Notes: generated by a model not told the origin, from the letters alone. Positions 15,723 through 25,302 are shown, counted from the first letter of the stretch. The stretch: 32,446 nucleotides of DNA from Vibrio maritimus (GCA_000755425.1 BBMT01000026.1:1-32446), one strand, 5' to 3'. Made by a program: numbers and translations.

Positions 15723-17894
15723 TTACAACTTTTCCAGCTTGGCGTACTGCGTCACCAGCCATTTAATACCTTCACCGTTAAAGGCAACTTGTACGCGGCT
15801 TTGCGGGCCACTTCCTTCAAAGTTGATGATGGTTCCTTCGCCAAATTTCGGGTGCATCACGCGCTCACCCAGATTGAAGCCCGTTTCGTTGAAGTTATTC
15901 TTCACTTCCGTTTGGCTAAAGCGACCCGCAGTAGTTGGTCGGCTAACCTGCGCCTTCATGCGGACTTCTTGCAAACACGTTTCTGGCAGCTCACGAATAA
16001 AGCGCGATGGCTTGTGATACTTATCTTGACCATACAAGCGACGCATCTCGGCATAAGTGATGAACAGCTTCTCCATCGCACGGGTCATACCCACATAACA
16101 AAGGCGGCGCTCTTCCTCTAACCTGCCCGCTTCTTCTGCCGACATTTGGCTTGGGAACATGCCCTCTTCAACACCCACCATAAACACCATTGGGAACTCA
16201 AGACCTTTGGCACTATGCAGTGTCATTAGCTGCACCGCATCATCAAATTCATCGGCTTGACCTTCACCAGCTTCTAACGCCGCGTGAGTTAAGAACGCTG
16301 TCAGCAGCGTCATATCTTCCGCTTCTTCCGGTTTTTCAAACTGACGCGTTGCGGTTACGAGCTCTTCCAAGTTTTCAATACGCGCCTTGGATTTCTCGCC
16401 CTTCTCTTGCTCGTACATAGCAAATAACCCAGAGGTCTTAATCACATGGTCAGTTTGCTCATGAAGCGGCGATTCAAACGTGTCGTCTTCGAGTGCATTG
16501 ATAAGCTCAATAAAACGCGATAACGCGCCGGCTGCTCGCCCAGCGAGAACCTTCTCATCCAGCAGTGCAATACTTGCTTCCCACAGCGTTGCGCCGCGAT
16601 CACGCGCAGCAAAGCGAATGGTATCTAGGGTTTTATCCCCCAATCCACGAGTCGGCGTATTCACAATACGCTCAAATGCAGCGTCATCATTGCGATTGGC
16701 CATCAAGCGCAAATAACCCAAGGCATCTTTGATTTCTTGACGCTCGAAGAATCGCATACCACCATAGATTCGGTATGGCAGCTGTGCTTGAATCAAGGCT
16801 TCTTCTAAAACACGGGACTGGGCGTTGTTTCGGTATAGCATAGCGCAGTCTGTCAGACTACCACCTTTATCTTGCCACTCTTTGATTTTACCCACAGCAA
16901 AACGCGCTTCATCCAGCTCGTTATACGCAGAGTAAACAGAAATCTTTTCACCCTCGTTGCCTTCCGTCCATAGCTCCTTACCCATACGTTCTGTATTGTT
17001 GGCAATCAGTTCGTTGGCGGCTTCTAGGATAGTTTTGGTTGAACGGTAGTTCTGCTCAAGGCGAATGGTTTTCGCGCCTAGGTACTCATCTAAGAACTTC
17101 TGAATATTCTCGACCTTAGCACCACGCCAGCCATAAATAGACTGGTCATCATCACCAACAATCATCACCTTACAGTCAGCGCCGGTCATCATTCGTAGCC
17201 AAGCGTACTGAATGTTGTTGGTGTCTTGGAACTCATCCACCAGAATGTGCTTGAAGCGCGCTTGGTAGTGCTCACGCACAAACTTATTGTCACGCAGCAG
17301 CTCATGGGCACGCAGTAGAATTTCTGCAAAGTCCACCAGCCCAGCACGATCACACGCCTCTTGGTAAGCGGTGTAAATCTGTAAATAGGTCTTGGTCACT
17401 GGATCTTGGTAACTATCGATATGCTGAGGTCGTAGCCCCTCATCTTTCTTACCATTGATCCACCAAGCCGCTTGACGTGCTGGCCACTGTTTATCATCCA
17501 GATTCTGCGCCTTGATGAGACGTTTTAATAGCCTTTGCTGATCATCGGTATCAATAATTTGGAAGTCTTCCGGCAGCTTAGCATCGAGATAATGCGCACG
17601 CAGGATGCGGTGACAGATGCCATGGAAGGTACCGTTCCACATACCAGAGGCACTGCCCATCATCAGCTCTTCAATACGCCCTCTCATCTCTGCTGCCGCT
17701 TTGTTAGTAAAGGTCACAGACATAATGGAAAACGGAGAGGCATTCTCAACCGACATAAGCCAAGCAATACGATGCACAAGCACGCGCGTTTTACCACTGC
17801 CGGCACCGGCAAGGACGAGCATGTGCTCTAGAGGGGCTGCAACAGCTTCACGCTGCTTGTCATTGAGACCGTCGAGAAGAAGAGAAGGATCCAT
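15723..17894 (-). CDS. uvrD: DNA helicase II UvrD
   Basis: A superfamily 1A 3'-5' helicase that removes the incised strand in nucleotide excision and mismatch repair. It has 723 residues (E. coli 720). The N-terminus MDPSLLLDGLNDKQREAVAA matches the family, with motif I AGAGSGKT at 29-36. Further motifs are VDEFQDTNN, GDDDQSIYGWRGA, QNYRST, VQLMTLHSAKGLEF and VGMTRAMEKL. The C-terminal GERVMHPKFGEGTIINFEG is the Tudor-like end. It stands alone, convergent with the Csr RNA and divergent from the bufferin operon. Confidence 0.97.
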   Translation of the reverse strand: MDPSLLLDGLNDKQREAVAAPLEHMLVLAGAGSGKTRVLVHRIAWLMSVENASPFSIMSVTFTNKAAAEMRGRIEELMMGSASGMWNGTFHGICHRILRAHYLDAKLPEDFQIIDTDDQQRLLKRLIKAQNLDDKQWPARQAAWWINGKKDEGLRPQHIDSYQDPVTKTYLQIYTAYQEACDRAGLVDFAEILLRAHELLRDNKFVREHYQARFKHILVDEFQDTNNIQYAWLRMMTGADCKVMIVGDDDQSIYGWRGAKVENIQKFLDEYLGAKTIRLEQNYRSTKTILEAANELIANNTERMGKELWTEGNEGEKISVYSAYNELDEARFAVGKIKEWQDKGGSLTDCAMLYRNNAQSRVLEEALIQAQLPYRIYGGMRFFERQEIKDALGYLRLMANRNDDAAFERIVNTPTRGLGDKTLDTIRFAARDRGATLWEASIALLDEKVLAGRAAGALSRFIELINALEDDTFESPLHEQTDHVIKTSGLFAMYEQEKGEKSKARIENLEELVTATRQFEKPEEAEDMTLLTAFLTHAALEAGEGQADEFDDAVQLMTLHSAKGLEFPMVFMVGVEEGMFPSQMSAEEAGRLEEERRLCYVGMTRAMEKLFITYAEMRRLYGQDKYHKPSRFIRELPETCLQEVRMKAQVSRPTTAGRFSQTEVKNNFNETGFNLGERVMHPKFGEGTIINFEGSGPQSRVQVAFNGEGIKWLVTQYAKLEKL

Positions 17895-18156
17895 GATGAG
17901 TCTTAGCTACTGGTTATTTATACATATCCGTTGATTATAACTCAAACAGTCTCACCATTTCAGAAAAAGTTCTGATTTTTTAAAAGACAATTAATCCATT
18001 AATATCAGGTAGATAAGATTGCACTTAACATTTTAGTAAATATTTTTTGATCTTTTTGAAAGATTTCTCTTTGGCTTCCTATCCTATTGGTTAAGCAAGT
18101 CGCAAACAGTGACCTGTGAAAATAAACATCAAGGATCAAGTCTCGAGGAAAGTATT
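17895..18156. other. intergenic region between uvrD and the bufferin operon
   Basis: About 260 AT-rich bases separate divergent genes and should hold the promoters of both. There are A/T tracts around 17960-18060. I find no clear sigma-70 pair and no ECF-type promoter or metal-regulator palindrome that I would defend. Confidence 0.4.
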
Positions 18157-18417
18157 ATGAAAACTACTAATCTAGCTATCACTGCAGCAGTTACCGGTCT
18201 AATCGCTCTTGGCGGTGCAACACTTGGCGCAGCACCAGCACATGCAGCTGACAAAGAAAAATGCTACGGCGTGTCGAAAGCTGGTCAAAATGACTGTGCA
18301 ACCAAAACCAGCTCATGTGCAGGTACTGCGAAAGCAGATAACCAGAAAGATGCGTTTGTGGTCGTCCCTAAAGGCCTATGTGACAAGTTGGTTGGCGGTA
18401 GCACAGAGTCAGCATAA
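18157..18417 (+). CDS. bufferin-type RiPP precursor (DUF2282, BufA1-like)
   Basis: A secreted small peptide precursor of 86 residues. The ATG at 18157 has a GAGGAA ribosome site at 18145-18150; an in-frame start at 18109 would add 16 polar residues before the signal peptide and is rejected. Residues 1-30 form a Sec-type signal peptide ending in the AxA motif AHA. The mature part has four cysteines, C36, C47, C54 and C75, in the DUF2282 pattern (KCYGVSKAGQNDCA, SSCAGTA, PKGLCDKL). In known bufferins, cysteines of such precursors are oxidised by the DUF692 enzyme to thiooxazole rings that bind copper. bufB, bufC and doxX homologues follow directly. Confidence 0.88.
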   Translation: MKTTNLAITAAVTGLIALGGATLGAAPAHAADKEKCYGVSKAGQNDCATKTSSCAGTAKADNQKDAFVVVPKGLCDKLVGGSTESA

Positions 18418-18515
18418 TTGCCTCGCGTGTAAAAAGCCGTAATACGGCCTGTATAGCTTGATTGTCATTTTGTCTTCACTTTGTTTGTCCATACGCTTTC
18501 AAGTTACAGCACTAT

Positions 18516-18550
18516 CGGAGGGGCGTGATTATACGCCCCTTCCGTTTTCT
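18516..18550 (+). terminator. probable partial terminator between precursor and bufB
   Basis: The stem CGGAGGGGCGT (18516-18526) / ACGCCCCTTCCG (18533-18544, one bulge), with a GATTAT loop, is followed by TTTTCT. It lies within the 173-base gap between the precursor and the oxidase gene. Read-through would give a large excess of precursor mRNA over enzyme mRNA, a common logic in RiPP operons. A second small hairpin GCCGT-AAT-ACGGC lies near 18438. Confidence 0.65.
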
Positions 18551-18590
18551 ACAGTTTACCCACAGAAACCAACAGATCAGGGAGATCATC

Positions 18591-19448
18591 ATGGATCGAA
18601 GTCATGCCTTTCAGCTTGTCGGTGTAGGATTACGCACACCCCACCTCGACTATTTTGAGCACAACGCTCACAACGTGGGCTGGCTAGAAATCCACAGCGA
18701 AAACTATTTTCAATCCCATAGCACTCAATATCGCCAACTCACGTCAATTCGAGAGCAAGTTGAAATTAGCTGCCACGGTATTGGTTTATCACTCGGTTCA
18801 GCATCAAAGGTAAATACCGATCATCTAAAACAGCTCAAGCGATTGATTGACGATATCCAGCCCTTCGCCGTATCAGACCATTTAAGCTGGAGCGAGCATG
18901 GCGGCCACTATTTCAATGACCTACTGCCACTACCCTATACCGAAGAGGCATTAGATCTGTTTTGTCGCAACGTACTGCAAGTTCAAGATGCGATTCAACG
19001 ACCACTGTTAATTGAGAACCCATCCAGCTATTTGCGTTTCCGACACTCAACCATTCCAGAGTGGGAATTTCTCGCTGAAGTGCAGCGTCGCACTGATTGT
19101 CGCTTGCTGCTCGATTTAAACAACGTCCATGTTTCCTGCTTCAACCATGGTTACGACGCCAACCGCTACTTAAGCGCGATAGACCCCGAAACGGTTGATG
19201 AGATTCACTTGGCCGGATTCACACGCAAGCAACTTGAGCAAGGCGAGATTTGGATTGATACCCACAGCGCGAGAGTCTCCAATGAGGTTTGGGAGCTGTA
19301 CCGACAATGGAACAACCATCGTGCAGCCGTACACACGCTTATTGAGTGGGATCTCGATATTCCCGCTCCCGAAGTGCTGCTTGAAGAAGCAGAAAAGGCC
19401 ATCGACATTCTCGTATCGCGTCACGACACGACTCTGAGGAGCGCTTAA
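18591..19448 (+). CDS. DUF692 multinuclear non-heme iron oxidase (BufB-like)
   Basis: A predicted cytoplasmic peptide-modifying enzyme of the MNIO family (DUF692, relatives of MbnB). The start is the ATG at 18591 after AGGGAGA, giving 285 residues. The TIM-barrel-like metal-ligand motifs are EIHSENYF (33-40), CHGIGLSLGS (61-70), SDHLSWSEH (95-103), PLPYTEEAL, IENPSSYL (141-148), LLLDLNNVHVSCFNHG (172-187), EIHLAGF (204-210), DTH (223-225) and EWDLDIP (252-258). Together these supply the His, Glu, Asp and Asn ligands of the iron cluster. It probably oxidises cysteines of the upstream precursor together with the DUF2063 protein that starts two bases after its stop. Confidence 0.9.
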   Translation: MDRSHAFQLVGVGLRTPHLDYFEHNAHNVGWLEIHSENYFQSHSTQYRQLTSIREQVEISCHGIGLSLGSASKVNTDHLKQLKRLIDDIQPFAVSDHLSWSEHGGHYFNDLLPLPYTEEALDLFCRNVLQVQDAIQRPLLIENPSSYLRFRHSTIPEWEFLAEVQRRTDCRLLLDLNNVHVSCFNHGYDANRYLSAIDPETVDEIHLAGFTRKQLEQGEIWIDTHSARVSNEVWELYRQWNNHRAAVHTLIEWDLDIPAPEVLLEEAEKAIDILVSRHDTTLRSA

Positions 19449-19450
19449 TT

Positions 19451-20223
19451 ATGATTGGCCTTCACGAATTACAGTCGCTTTCAGCCAATCTTTGCGCAGT
19501 CAAGACAGTGACATAGAGCATTTCATTATCGCAGACCATTTTAGTGCCGATGAACGTATTCAGATTTACCGCAACAACTTCGTGTTCAGTTTGAGTGAAG
19601 TACTCGAAGCTTGCTACCCGATCACCTTGCAGCTTGTTGGTGAGGAGTGTTTTCAGTCGATGGCAAAACACCATGTTATCCATCATCCACCAACAACAGG
19701 TAATGTCGCCGATTATGGCAAAGGGTTTGCCGAGTCTGTGTCGGAGCTTAATAACATCACCAATGCCGTGCTCTATTTAGTCGATGTCATGAAACTTGAA
19801 TGGGCTATCGACTCACTCAATCAACGCCCTCTAAATAAGGCAGAAGAACCCATTGAGCCAATCGTTAACATGCAGCTTGTACCAGAAGCACAACATGGCA
19901 ACTTGGTGTTTCATGTGAAACCAAATCACACCGTGCTGCAATCTCAATTTGCTATCGCCAACTTAGTCAACGCGATACACAGTAATAACCTCGAAGGTTT
20001 TGAAATCAATCAGCCGGAAAACGTGTTGATTATTAAACAAGGGCTAGCGACAAGCACGCTTCACGTTCTTGACGACAACGTTCTTGAACTGCTCAACGCC
20101 CTCAGTTCACAACAACCTCTTAAGTTCATTGATCCTGCTCTTCTAACAGCACTACCAAGTTTATTCGCTTTGGATGTTGTAGCTGGATTTACTCTCCATG
20201 ACGACACCTCACAAGGAGCATGA
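19451..20223 (+). CDS. DUF2063 partner protein (BufC-like), frame-broken near its start
   Basis: The partner of the DUF692 oxidase, thought to recognise the precursor and present it to the enzyme. The ATG at 19451 starts MIGLHELQSL, but the frame closes after 21 codons. One extra T near 19479-19482 restores LHELQSLFSQSLRSQDSDI, the usual DUF2063 start, and gives 257 residues. The remainder shows the family region RIQIYRNNFVFSLSEVLEACYP followed by a C-terminal half of mixed alpha/beta character. It starts two bases after the bufB stop and ends one base before the doxX start, so it is tightly operonic. Confidence 0.85.
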
Positions 20224-20224
20224 T

Positions 20225-20677
20225 ATGAAAACGACCTTATCTCACTGGCTTGTTAGTTATGACAAGCTTATTGATACGCTACAAAGCGGCTTTGTGCCCC
20301 TACTGCTACTATTCTGTCGCCTCTGGGTAGCGTGGGTATTCTTTAAATCGGGAATGACGAAGATTAGCTCTTGGGACAGCACTCTGTATCTGTTTGAGCT
20401 TGAATACCAAGTGCCTATTTTGCCGTGGGAGCTAGCCGCCTATATGGGAACAGCCGCAGAGTTAATTTTGCCAGTATTCATTGCGCTTGGTTTATTAACT
20501 CGCCCTATGGCTGCCATCTTGTTTGTATTCAATATTATTGCCGTCGTTTCTTACCCACTACTTTGGGAGAAAGGATTCTATGACCACCAGCTTTGGGGAT
20601 TGATGATACTCATTGTGGTTGTATGGGGGCCTGGACCACTCTCTGCAGACAAAGTGATCCGTTCACAAATCACCTAA
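20225..20677 (+). CDS. DoxX-family membrane protein of the bufferin operon
   Basis: A small inner-membrane protein of 150 residues with four hydrophobic helices, of the DoxX family. The ATG at 20225 is preceded by AAGGAG (20213-20218); an in-frame start at 20198 lies inside the previous gene and is less likely. Typical stretches are FCRLWVAWVFFKSGMTKISSW and GTAAELILPVFIALGLLTRP. DoxX proteins often close DUF2282-DUF692-DUF2063 operons; a role in redox or quinone coupling or in peptide handling is suspected but not established. A strong terminator follows. Confidence 0.88.
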   Translation: MKTTLSHWLVSYDKLIDTLQSGFVPLLLLFCRLWVAWVFFKSGMTKISSWDSTLYLFELEYQVPILPWELAAYMGTAAELILPVFIALGLLTRPMAAILFVFNIIAVVSYPLLWEKGFYDHQLWGLMILIVVVWGPGPLSADKVIRSQIT

Positions 20678-20724
20678 GTGAAGGTGTTGCTAATAGAGCA
20701 CAATAGTTTGAGGTCACTGAAAGT

Positions 20725-20756
20725 AAAAAGCCCCGCATAGATATGCGGGGCTTTTT
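20725..20756. terminator. bidirectional terminator after doxX
   Basis: A perfect 14-bp stem (20725-20738 with 20743-20756, core AGCCCCGCAT / ATGCGGGGCT) is followed by more T residues. It ends the bufferin operon and also serves the convergent small gene on the minus strand. Confidence 0.92.
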
Positions 20757-20769
20757 TTAAAACTAACGA

Positions 20770-21054
20770 TTATTTGCTAGCAAGAAACGCTTTCAGCTCT
20801 TCTGCTGAAATCCCTTGCTCGGCCAATTCTTTGGCTAGTGTTTCTACTTGTTCACCCTTACGAGACTCAATCACTTGTTGAAACTGATAGACGATGTCAC
20901 GAAGAACATGAATTGGAACTTGCTTTGCTGCGCTGCGAATACGCTCTTCACTTTGGTTGCCTAATTCATTAAGCAATTTACCAAACATGATCTTTTCTGG
21001 AGACTCTTCCATTTGCTCGAGAACACGAGCCATTTCGTATGTAGTCAAAGACAT
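20770..21054 (-). CDS. small helical protein of unknown function
   Basis: Ninety-four residues, all apparently alpha-helical, with no signal peptide, cysteine or membrane segment. The charged C-terminal half (VIESRKGEQVETLAKELAEQ then GISAEELKAFLASK) looks coiled-coil-like. It distantly recalls the oligomerisation region of H-NS proteins, but the H-NS DNA-binding motif (TWTGQGR type) is absent. It shares a bidirectional terminator with the bufferin operon. I do not recognise the family. Confidence 0.72.
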   Translation of the reverse strand: MSLTTYEMARVLEQMEESPEKIMFGKLLNELGNQSEERIRSAAKQVPIHVLRDIVYQFQQVIESRKGEQVETLAKELAEQGISAEELKAFLASK

Positions 21055-21145
21055 TACTGCGTTTATCCAGTTATAAATAAATACGGGGTGTATAAAGCTA
21101 AATATACACCCGTTTCTTAAATTGGAAAACCTAATCGTTTTTTAA

Positions 21146-22333
21146 TTAACCGATTTTTACTGTTTGATGCCAACCTTTGCCAACTTTGCTTTTAAGAATG
21201 AATAGTGCTGGCAGTACCAACCACATTTGCAAAGCAATCATGTACGGAGCTTCTAGTCCAGCACGCTGCATCAAACCCACTAACAGACCCGCTCCACTCA
21301 TTTGGAATAGTCCTAATAGAGCAGCGGCGGTCCCCGCTTTATCACCAAATGGGGCCAACGCTTTACCTGCTGCCGCACCAAGGATGAGAGCAAAGCCTAT
21401 CGAAGACAATATAACAGGTACCATGAATGAAGCCGGTGTTTGAAGCTCGGCTCCCCATACCATTAGTGCCCCCGCAACTAACAAGGTCACGATACCGAAT
21501 TGCAGTGTTTTGTGGGTACCAAGCTTATCCATCATTTTTGGTGCGAGCAGACAAGCTGCGATGTTAAATACCGCATTAAGGCCAAACCAAAACGTAAAGG
21601 CATTCATCGACAGACCCATTTTTTCCATCAGTACCACTGGTGCAGACGTGACATACGCAAGTATCACACCCATAGCCAATAGACACAGGGTGGCATGAAA
21701 CAAGAACGTCGGTGTACTCAGGACATGGGTATATCGAGATAGCGCGAAATACTTCTGATTAGATTGCTGCGGATTAGTCTCTCTCAAGTTAAGAACAACC
21801 ATAACACCTACGAACAACGCAAAACCTGCCATGAAGCTAAAGTTCGCACGCCATCCAAACTGCTGCGTTAGATAGCTGCCTAAAATCGGCGCCAATGCAG
21901 GGATAAAACAAATAGCCCCATTTAGGTAGCTAATCATCTTGCCACTACGCTCTGGGCCGAACATATCGCGAACGGTTGCAAAGGCTGCCACAGATGTCGC
22001 GCACGCACCTAAGCCTTGTAGCAACCTTGCGACTAGCATCCACTCAATGGATTGAGCTGCCCACGCCAAGCAAGCACTCAAGCCGTAGATCACTATGCCG
22101 CCAAGGGCAACCGTTCGACGTCCGAGTTTATCGGCAAGTGGTCCCGCGAACAGCTGCCCCACACCCATAGCAAACAAAAACCATGTAATCGTATCTTGAG
22201 CACGTGTATGAGCTACGTCAAACGTAGAAGAAATCTGCGTTAACGCTGGCAAATAGATGTCGATGGCCAAAGGGCTAAAAAATACCAACATCACCAATGC
22301 AGCGAGTTGGACTTTAGAAGGTGTGGTTTGCAA
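21146..22333 (-). CDS. Bcr/CflA-type drug-resistance MFS transporter
   Basis: An inner-membrane proton-driven exporter of the Bcr/CflA subfamily with 12 predicted helices. MFS motif A is seen as GPLADKLGRRTV, and FSPLAIDIYLPALTQI at the start of helix 1 is typical of Bcr. I choose the TTG at 22333 (395 residues) because AAGAGG lies seven bases before it; an in-frame TTG at 22351 has no ribosome site. It is divergent from a LysR regulator about 115 bases away, which probably controls it. The substrate is unknown. Confidence 0.9.
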   Translation of the reverse strand: MQTTPSKVQLAALVMLVFFSPLAIDIYLPALTQISSTFDVAHTRAQDTITWFLFAMGVGQLFAGPLADKLGRRTVALGGIVIYGLSACLAWAAQSIEWMLVARLLQGLGACATSVAAFATVRDMFGPERSGKMISYLNGAICFIPALAPILGSYLTQQFGWRANFSFMAGFALFVGVMVVLNLRETNPQQSNQKYFALSRYTHVLSTPTFLFHATLCLLAMGVILAYVTSAPVVLMEKMGLSMNAFTFWFGLNAVFNIAACLLAPKMMDKLGTHKTLQFGIVTLLVAGALMVWGAELQTPASFMVPVILSSIGFALILGAAAGKALAPFGDKAGTAAALLGLFQMSGAGLLVGLMQRAGLEAPYMIALQMWLVLPALFILKSKVGKGWHQTVKIG

Positions 22334-22448
22334 CGGGGTGCCTCTTACCAATAGTAAAACGAGTTAATGAAGACGCAATTCTATATCCGTTAAGATATGA
22401 GCAGAAATGGTTTATAATCATTAGCATTATTCCTACGAGGAATTTCAC

Positions 22449-23393
22449 ATGATGAACCTAGAAAAGCTAAGTCGAATCGACCTCAACCTACTCTTGTGCC
22501 TCTCAGTACTACTTGAAGAGTGTAACGTGACCCGCGCTGCGAGTCGGTTATGCCTAACGCAATCTGCGGTGAGTAAATCACTCTCTAAACTGCGTGAGCT
22601 GTTTGACGATCCACTCTTCACTCGCCACGCCCACGGACTATCTCCTACAGCTAGAGCACTGCAGCTAAAGCCCAAGTTAGATGTACTGATGGCGCATATG
22701 CAGGCCATCACCGTGCCTCCAGAATTTTCGCCCACGTCAAGTGAATACCGATTTCACATAGCAGCAGTAGAAAGCGTTTATCCCCTCATTATGCCGCACT
22801 TTCTCCCTGCTATTTTTAGCCAGGGGCCTAACTTAAGTATAAGCACTCACGCATGGAATGAATCTACTTTCGAGCAAATGCAAAAAGGCGAACTGGATTT
22901 AGGGATCACCGGCAAAGACATTGATATTCGTGATGCTCAAAGAACGCTACTGCCGCCGGAAGACATTCAAGAGTTAGAAGTCTATCGGGATAATCAAATG
23001 TGTTTGGTACGAGCCGACCACCCTGTGCTCACCAAACCTTGGGATCTTGAAACCTATTTGTCAATGCGTCACGTACAGGTGCGCTGCGATGGCAGTGACC
23101 GTTGGCTCCTTGATTACAAACTCGCAGATATGGGTAAAGAACGCGATATTGCCATCACTGTACCCGACTTCAACAATGCCGCTGCGCTGTGCAGTTACAC
23201 CGACTTTGTGTTTACCGCACCGCGGCATTTTGTTCATCTTGTTGCCGAGCAGATGGGGTTGCGAGTGCTCCCATTACCACTTGAGTTCCCACCGATGGCT
23301 TACACTTTATTCTGGCACAAAGACAGAGACCGCGATCCAGCGCTCAACTGGCTTATCGACATCATTCGACAAAAAACGCTTCACTTACGTTAG
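22449..23393 (+). CDS. LysR-family transcriptional regulator
   Basis: 314 residues. The N-terminal winged helix-turn-helix is clear: RIDLNLLLCLSVLLEECNVT, then RAASRLCLTQSAVSKSLSKL and LFDDPLFTRHAHGLSPTARA. The periplasmic-binding-like effector domain fills the rest. A GAGGAA ribosome site precedes the ATG at 22449; a second ATG at 22452 is equally usable. It is divergent from the Bcr/CflA transporter, the usual layout for a LysR regulator and its target. The effector is unknown. Confidence 0.92.
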   Translation: MMNLEKLSRIDLNLLLCLSVLLEECNVTRAASRLCLTQSAVSKSLSKLRELFDDPLFTRHAHGLSPTARALQLKPKLDVLMAHMQAITVPPEFSPTSSEYRFHIAAVESVYPLIMPHFLPAIFSQGPNLSISTHAWNESTFEQMQKGELDLGITGKDIDIRDAQRTLLPPEDIQELEVYRDNQMCLVRADHPVLTKPWDLETYLSMRHVQVRCDGSDRWLLDYKLADMGKERDIAITVPDFNNAAALCSYTDFVFTAPRHFVHLVAEQMGLRVLPLPLEFPPMAYTLFWHKDRDRDPALNWLIDIIRQKTLHLR

Positions 23394-23514
23394 GCGACAC
23401 GCAGAGCCTGCTAACTGACTCGCAGAATCGATTGTATATCATCCACAAAAGCGCTAGCTTATAGACCAAAATAATAGCAAGGTGATCGATTTCGCCATGA
23501 CAAAGGAACTACAG

Positions 23515-25302
23515 ATGCAGGAACATATTTCAGGCCGAGTTGAACAGATTCAATCTTGGCTTTCTGACAACGATCTCGATGCGTTTATTGTTGCTCATGA
23601 AGATGAGTACTTAGGCGAGTACGTACCCGCTCATAATGAGCGTCTTCATTGGCTAACCCAATTTACCGGCTCTGCAGGTGCTGCTGTTGTCACGCGAGAA
23701 AAAGCCGCTATTTTTGTCGACGGTCGCTACACAGTTCAAGTTCGTAAACAAGTTCCAGCAGATAGCTTTGAATACTGTCACCTTATCGAGCAACCACCTC
23801 TGGACTGGTCGATTGAAACACTTGAACTCGGTGCACGAATCGGTATTGACCCTCGTATGCATAGAGGTAGCTGGTACCAGAATGCACTAGAGAAATTAGC
23901 GGGTCGCTACGAACTGGTTGCTGTTAACGATAACCCAATTGACCTCTTCTGGAGCGATCGCCCGGCAGCTCAATTAAGTAACGTTCGTTTGATGCCGCTA
24001 GACAAGGTCGGCCAATCAAGCCTAGACAAACGTTCCCAGCTAGCACAAAACCTCACAAGCAATAATGCGGATGCCGCTATCATTACTGAGCTAGATTCGA
24101 TTTGCTGGCTTTTAAATGTCCGCGGTCTCGATGTGTCTCGTCTTCCTGTATTGCTGGCGCACGCGATCCTTTACTCAGACGGCTCAACTAAGTTCTTTAT
24201 TGACCCAACCCGCATCGATGACATGAACGCATTTACCGATCATGTAGGTGCAGGTGTTGAAGTCTGCCTTCCGTCGTCTTTGGAGACTGAACTTGAATCG
24301 TTAAAAGGGAAAAAGGTCACTCTAGACCCTGCGACAAGTAATGCTTGGTTCCAGCTACAATTGGAGCAAAATGGTGCCAAACTTCTCGACCTTGCTGACC
24401 CGTGTTTAATGCCAAAAGCAGCGAAGAACAGTGTTGAAGTTGAAGGCATGCGTAGCAGCCATGTTCGCGACGGCGCTGCAATGGTTAACTTTTTAAGCTG
24501 GCTTGATAGCGAAATCGCTAAAGGCAACCTTTCTGATGAAGCAGTAGTAAGTGACAAGTTGGAAGCCTTCCGCCGTGTTGACCCTACTCTGGTTGACCTA
24601 AGTTTCGATACCATTTCAGCCTCCGCAGGCAACGCGGCCATGTGCCACTACAATCATGAGAATCAAGAGGTTCCTGGATCCTTGGTTCAAGATACCTTGT
24701 ACTTGGTTGATTCAGGTGGCCAGTATCTCGATGGTACTACTGATATCACGCGTACCATTGCGATAGGTACTCCAACAGATGAGATGAAGCGCCAGTTTAC
24801 CTTGGTACTGAAAGGTCACATTGGTCTGGCTACCGCACTGTTCCCGAAAGGCACATGTGGTCACCAACTGGACGTTCTAGCTCGCCAGTATTTGTGGGCA
24901 AATGGTTTTGATTATGACCATGGCACTGGTCATGGTGTCGGCCACTTCCTAAGTGTTCACGAAGGACCGCAGCGCATCGCAAAAGCTGTAAACAATACAC
25001 CGCTTGTCCCTGGTATGGTGCTATCAAACGAACCTGGTTACTACCGCGCAGATGAGTTCGGTATTCGTATCGAGAACCTAGAATTGGTAGTTGAAAAAGC
25101 AACAGCTGGTGATAATTCGATGTTTGGCTTCGAGTCACTTACTCGATGCCCTATCGACAAGCGCAACATCGTAGCAGATATGCTAACGGAAAAAGAAATT
25201 GCTTGGTTGAACGACTATCACCAAAAAGTGTGGAGTGACGTTTCTCCACTCGTTACAGGTGATGCACTAGCTTGGCTGGAAACAGCTTGCCAACCGCTCT
25301 AA
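23515..25302 (+). CDS. Xaa-Pro aminopeptidase, M24B family
   Basis: A cytoplasmic metallopeptidase that removes N-terminal residues preceding proline. The ATG at 23515 (AAAGGA six to seven bases upstream) gives 595 residues, the three-domain length of the eukaryote-like aminopeptidase P rather than E. coli PepP (about 440). The two N-terminal creatinase-like domains include DGRYTVQVRKQ. The catalytic pita-bread domain has the five metal ligands D399 (LVDSGG), D410 (TTDITRT), H473 (GTGHGVGHF), E506 (NEPGYY) and E520 (IENLEL). An earlier in-frame ATG at 23482 has no ribosome site. It is convergent with the thiamine operon. Confidence 0.93.
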   Translation: MQEHISGRVEQIQSWLSDNDLDAFIVAHEDEYLGEYVPAHNERLHWLTQFTGSAGAAVVTREKAAIFVDGRYTVQVRKQVPADSFEYCHLIEQPPLDWSIETLELGARIGIDPRMHRGSWYQNALEKLAGRYELVAVNDNPIDLFWSDRPAAQLSNVRLMPLDKVGQSSLDKRSQLAQNLTSNNADAAIITELDSICWLLNVRGLDVSRLPVLLAHAILYSDGSTKFFIDPTRIDDMNAFTDHVGAGVEVCLPSSLETELESLKGKKVTLDPATSNAWFQLQLEQNGAKLLDLADPCLMPKAAKNSVEVEGMRSSHVRDGAAMVNFLSWLDSEIAKGNLSDEAVVSDKLEAFRRVDPTLVDLSFDTISASAGNAAMCHYNHENQEVPGSLVQDTLYLVDSGGQYLDGTTDITRTIAIGTPTDEMKRQFTLVLKGHIGLATALFPKGTCGHQLDVLARQYLWANGFDYDHGTGHGVGHFLSVHEGPQRIAKAVNNTPLVPGMVLSNEPGYYRADEFGIRIENLELVVEKATAGDNSMFGFESLTRCPIDKRNIVADMLTEKEIAWLNDYHQKVWSDVSPLVTGDALAWLETACQPL

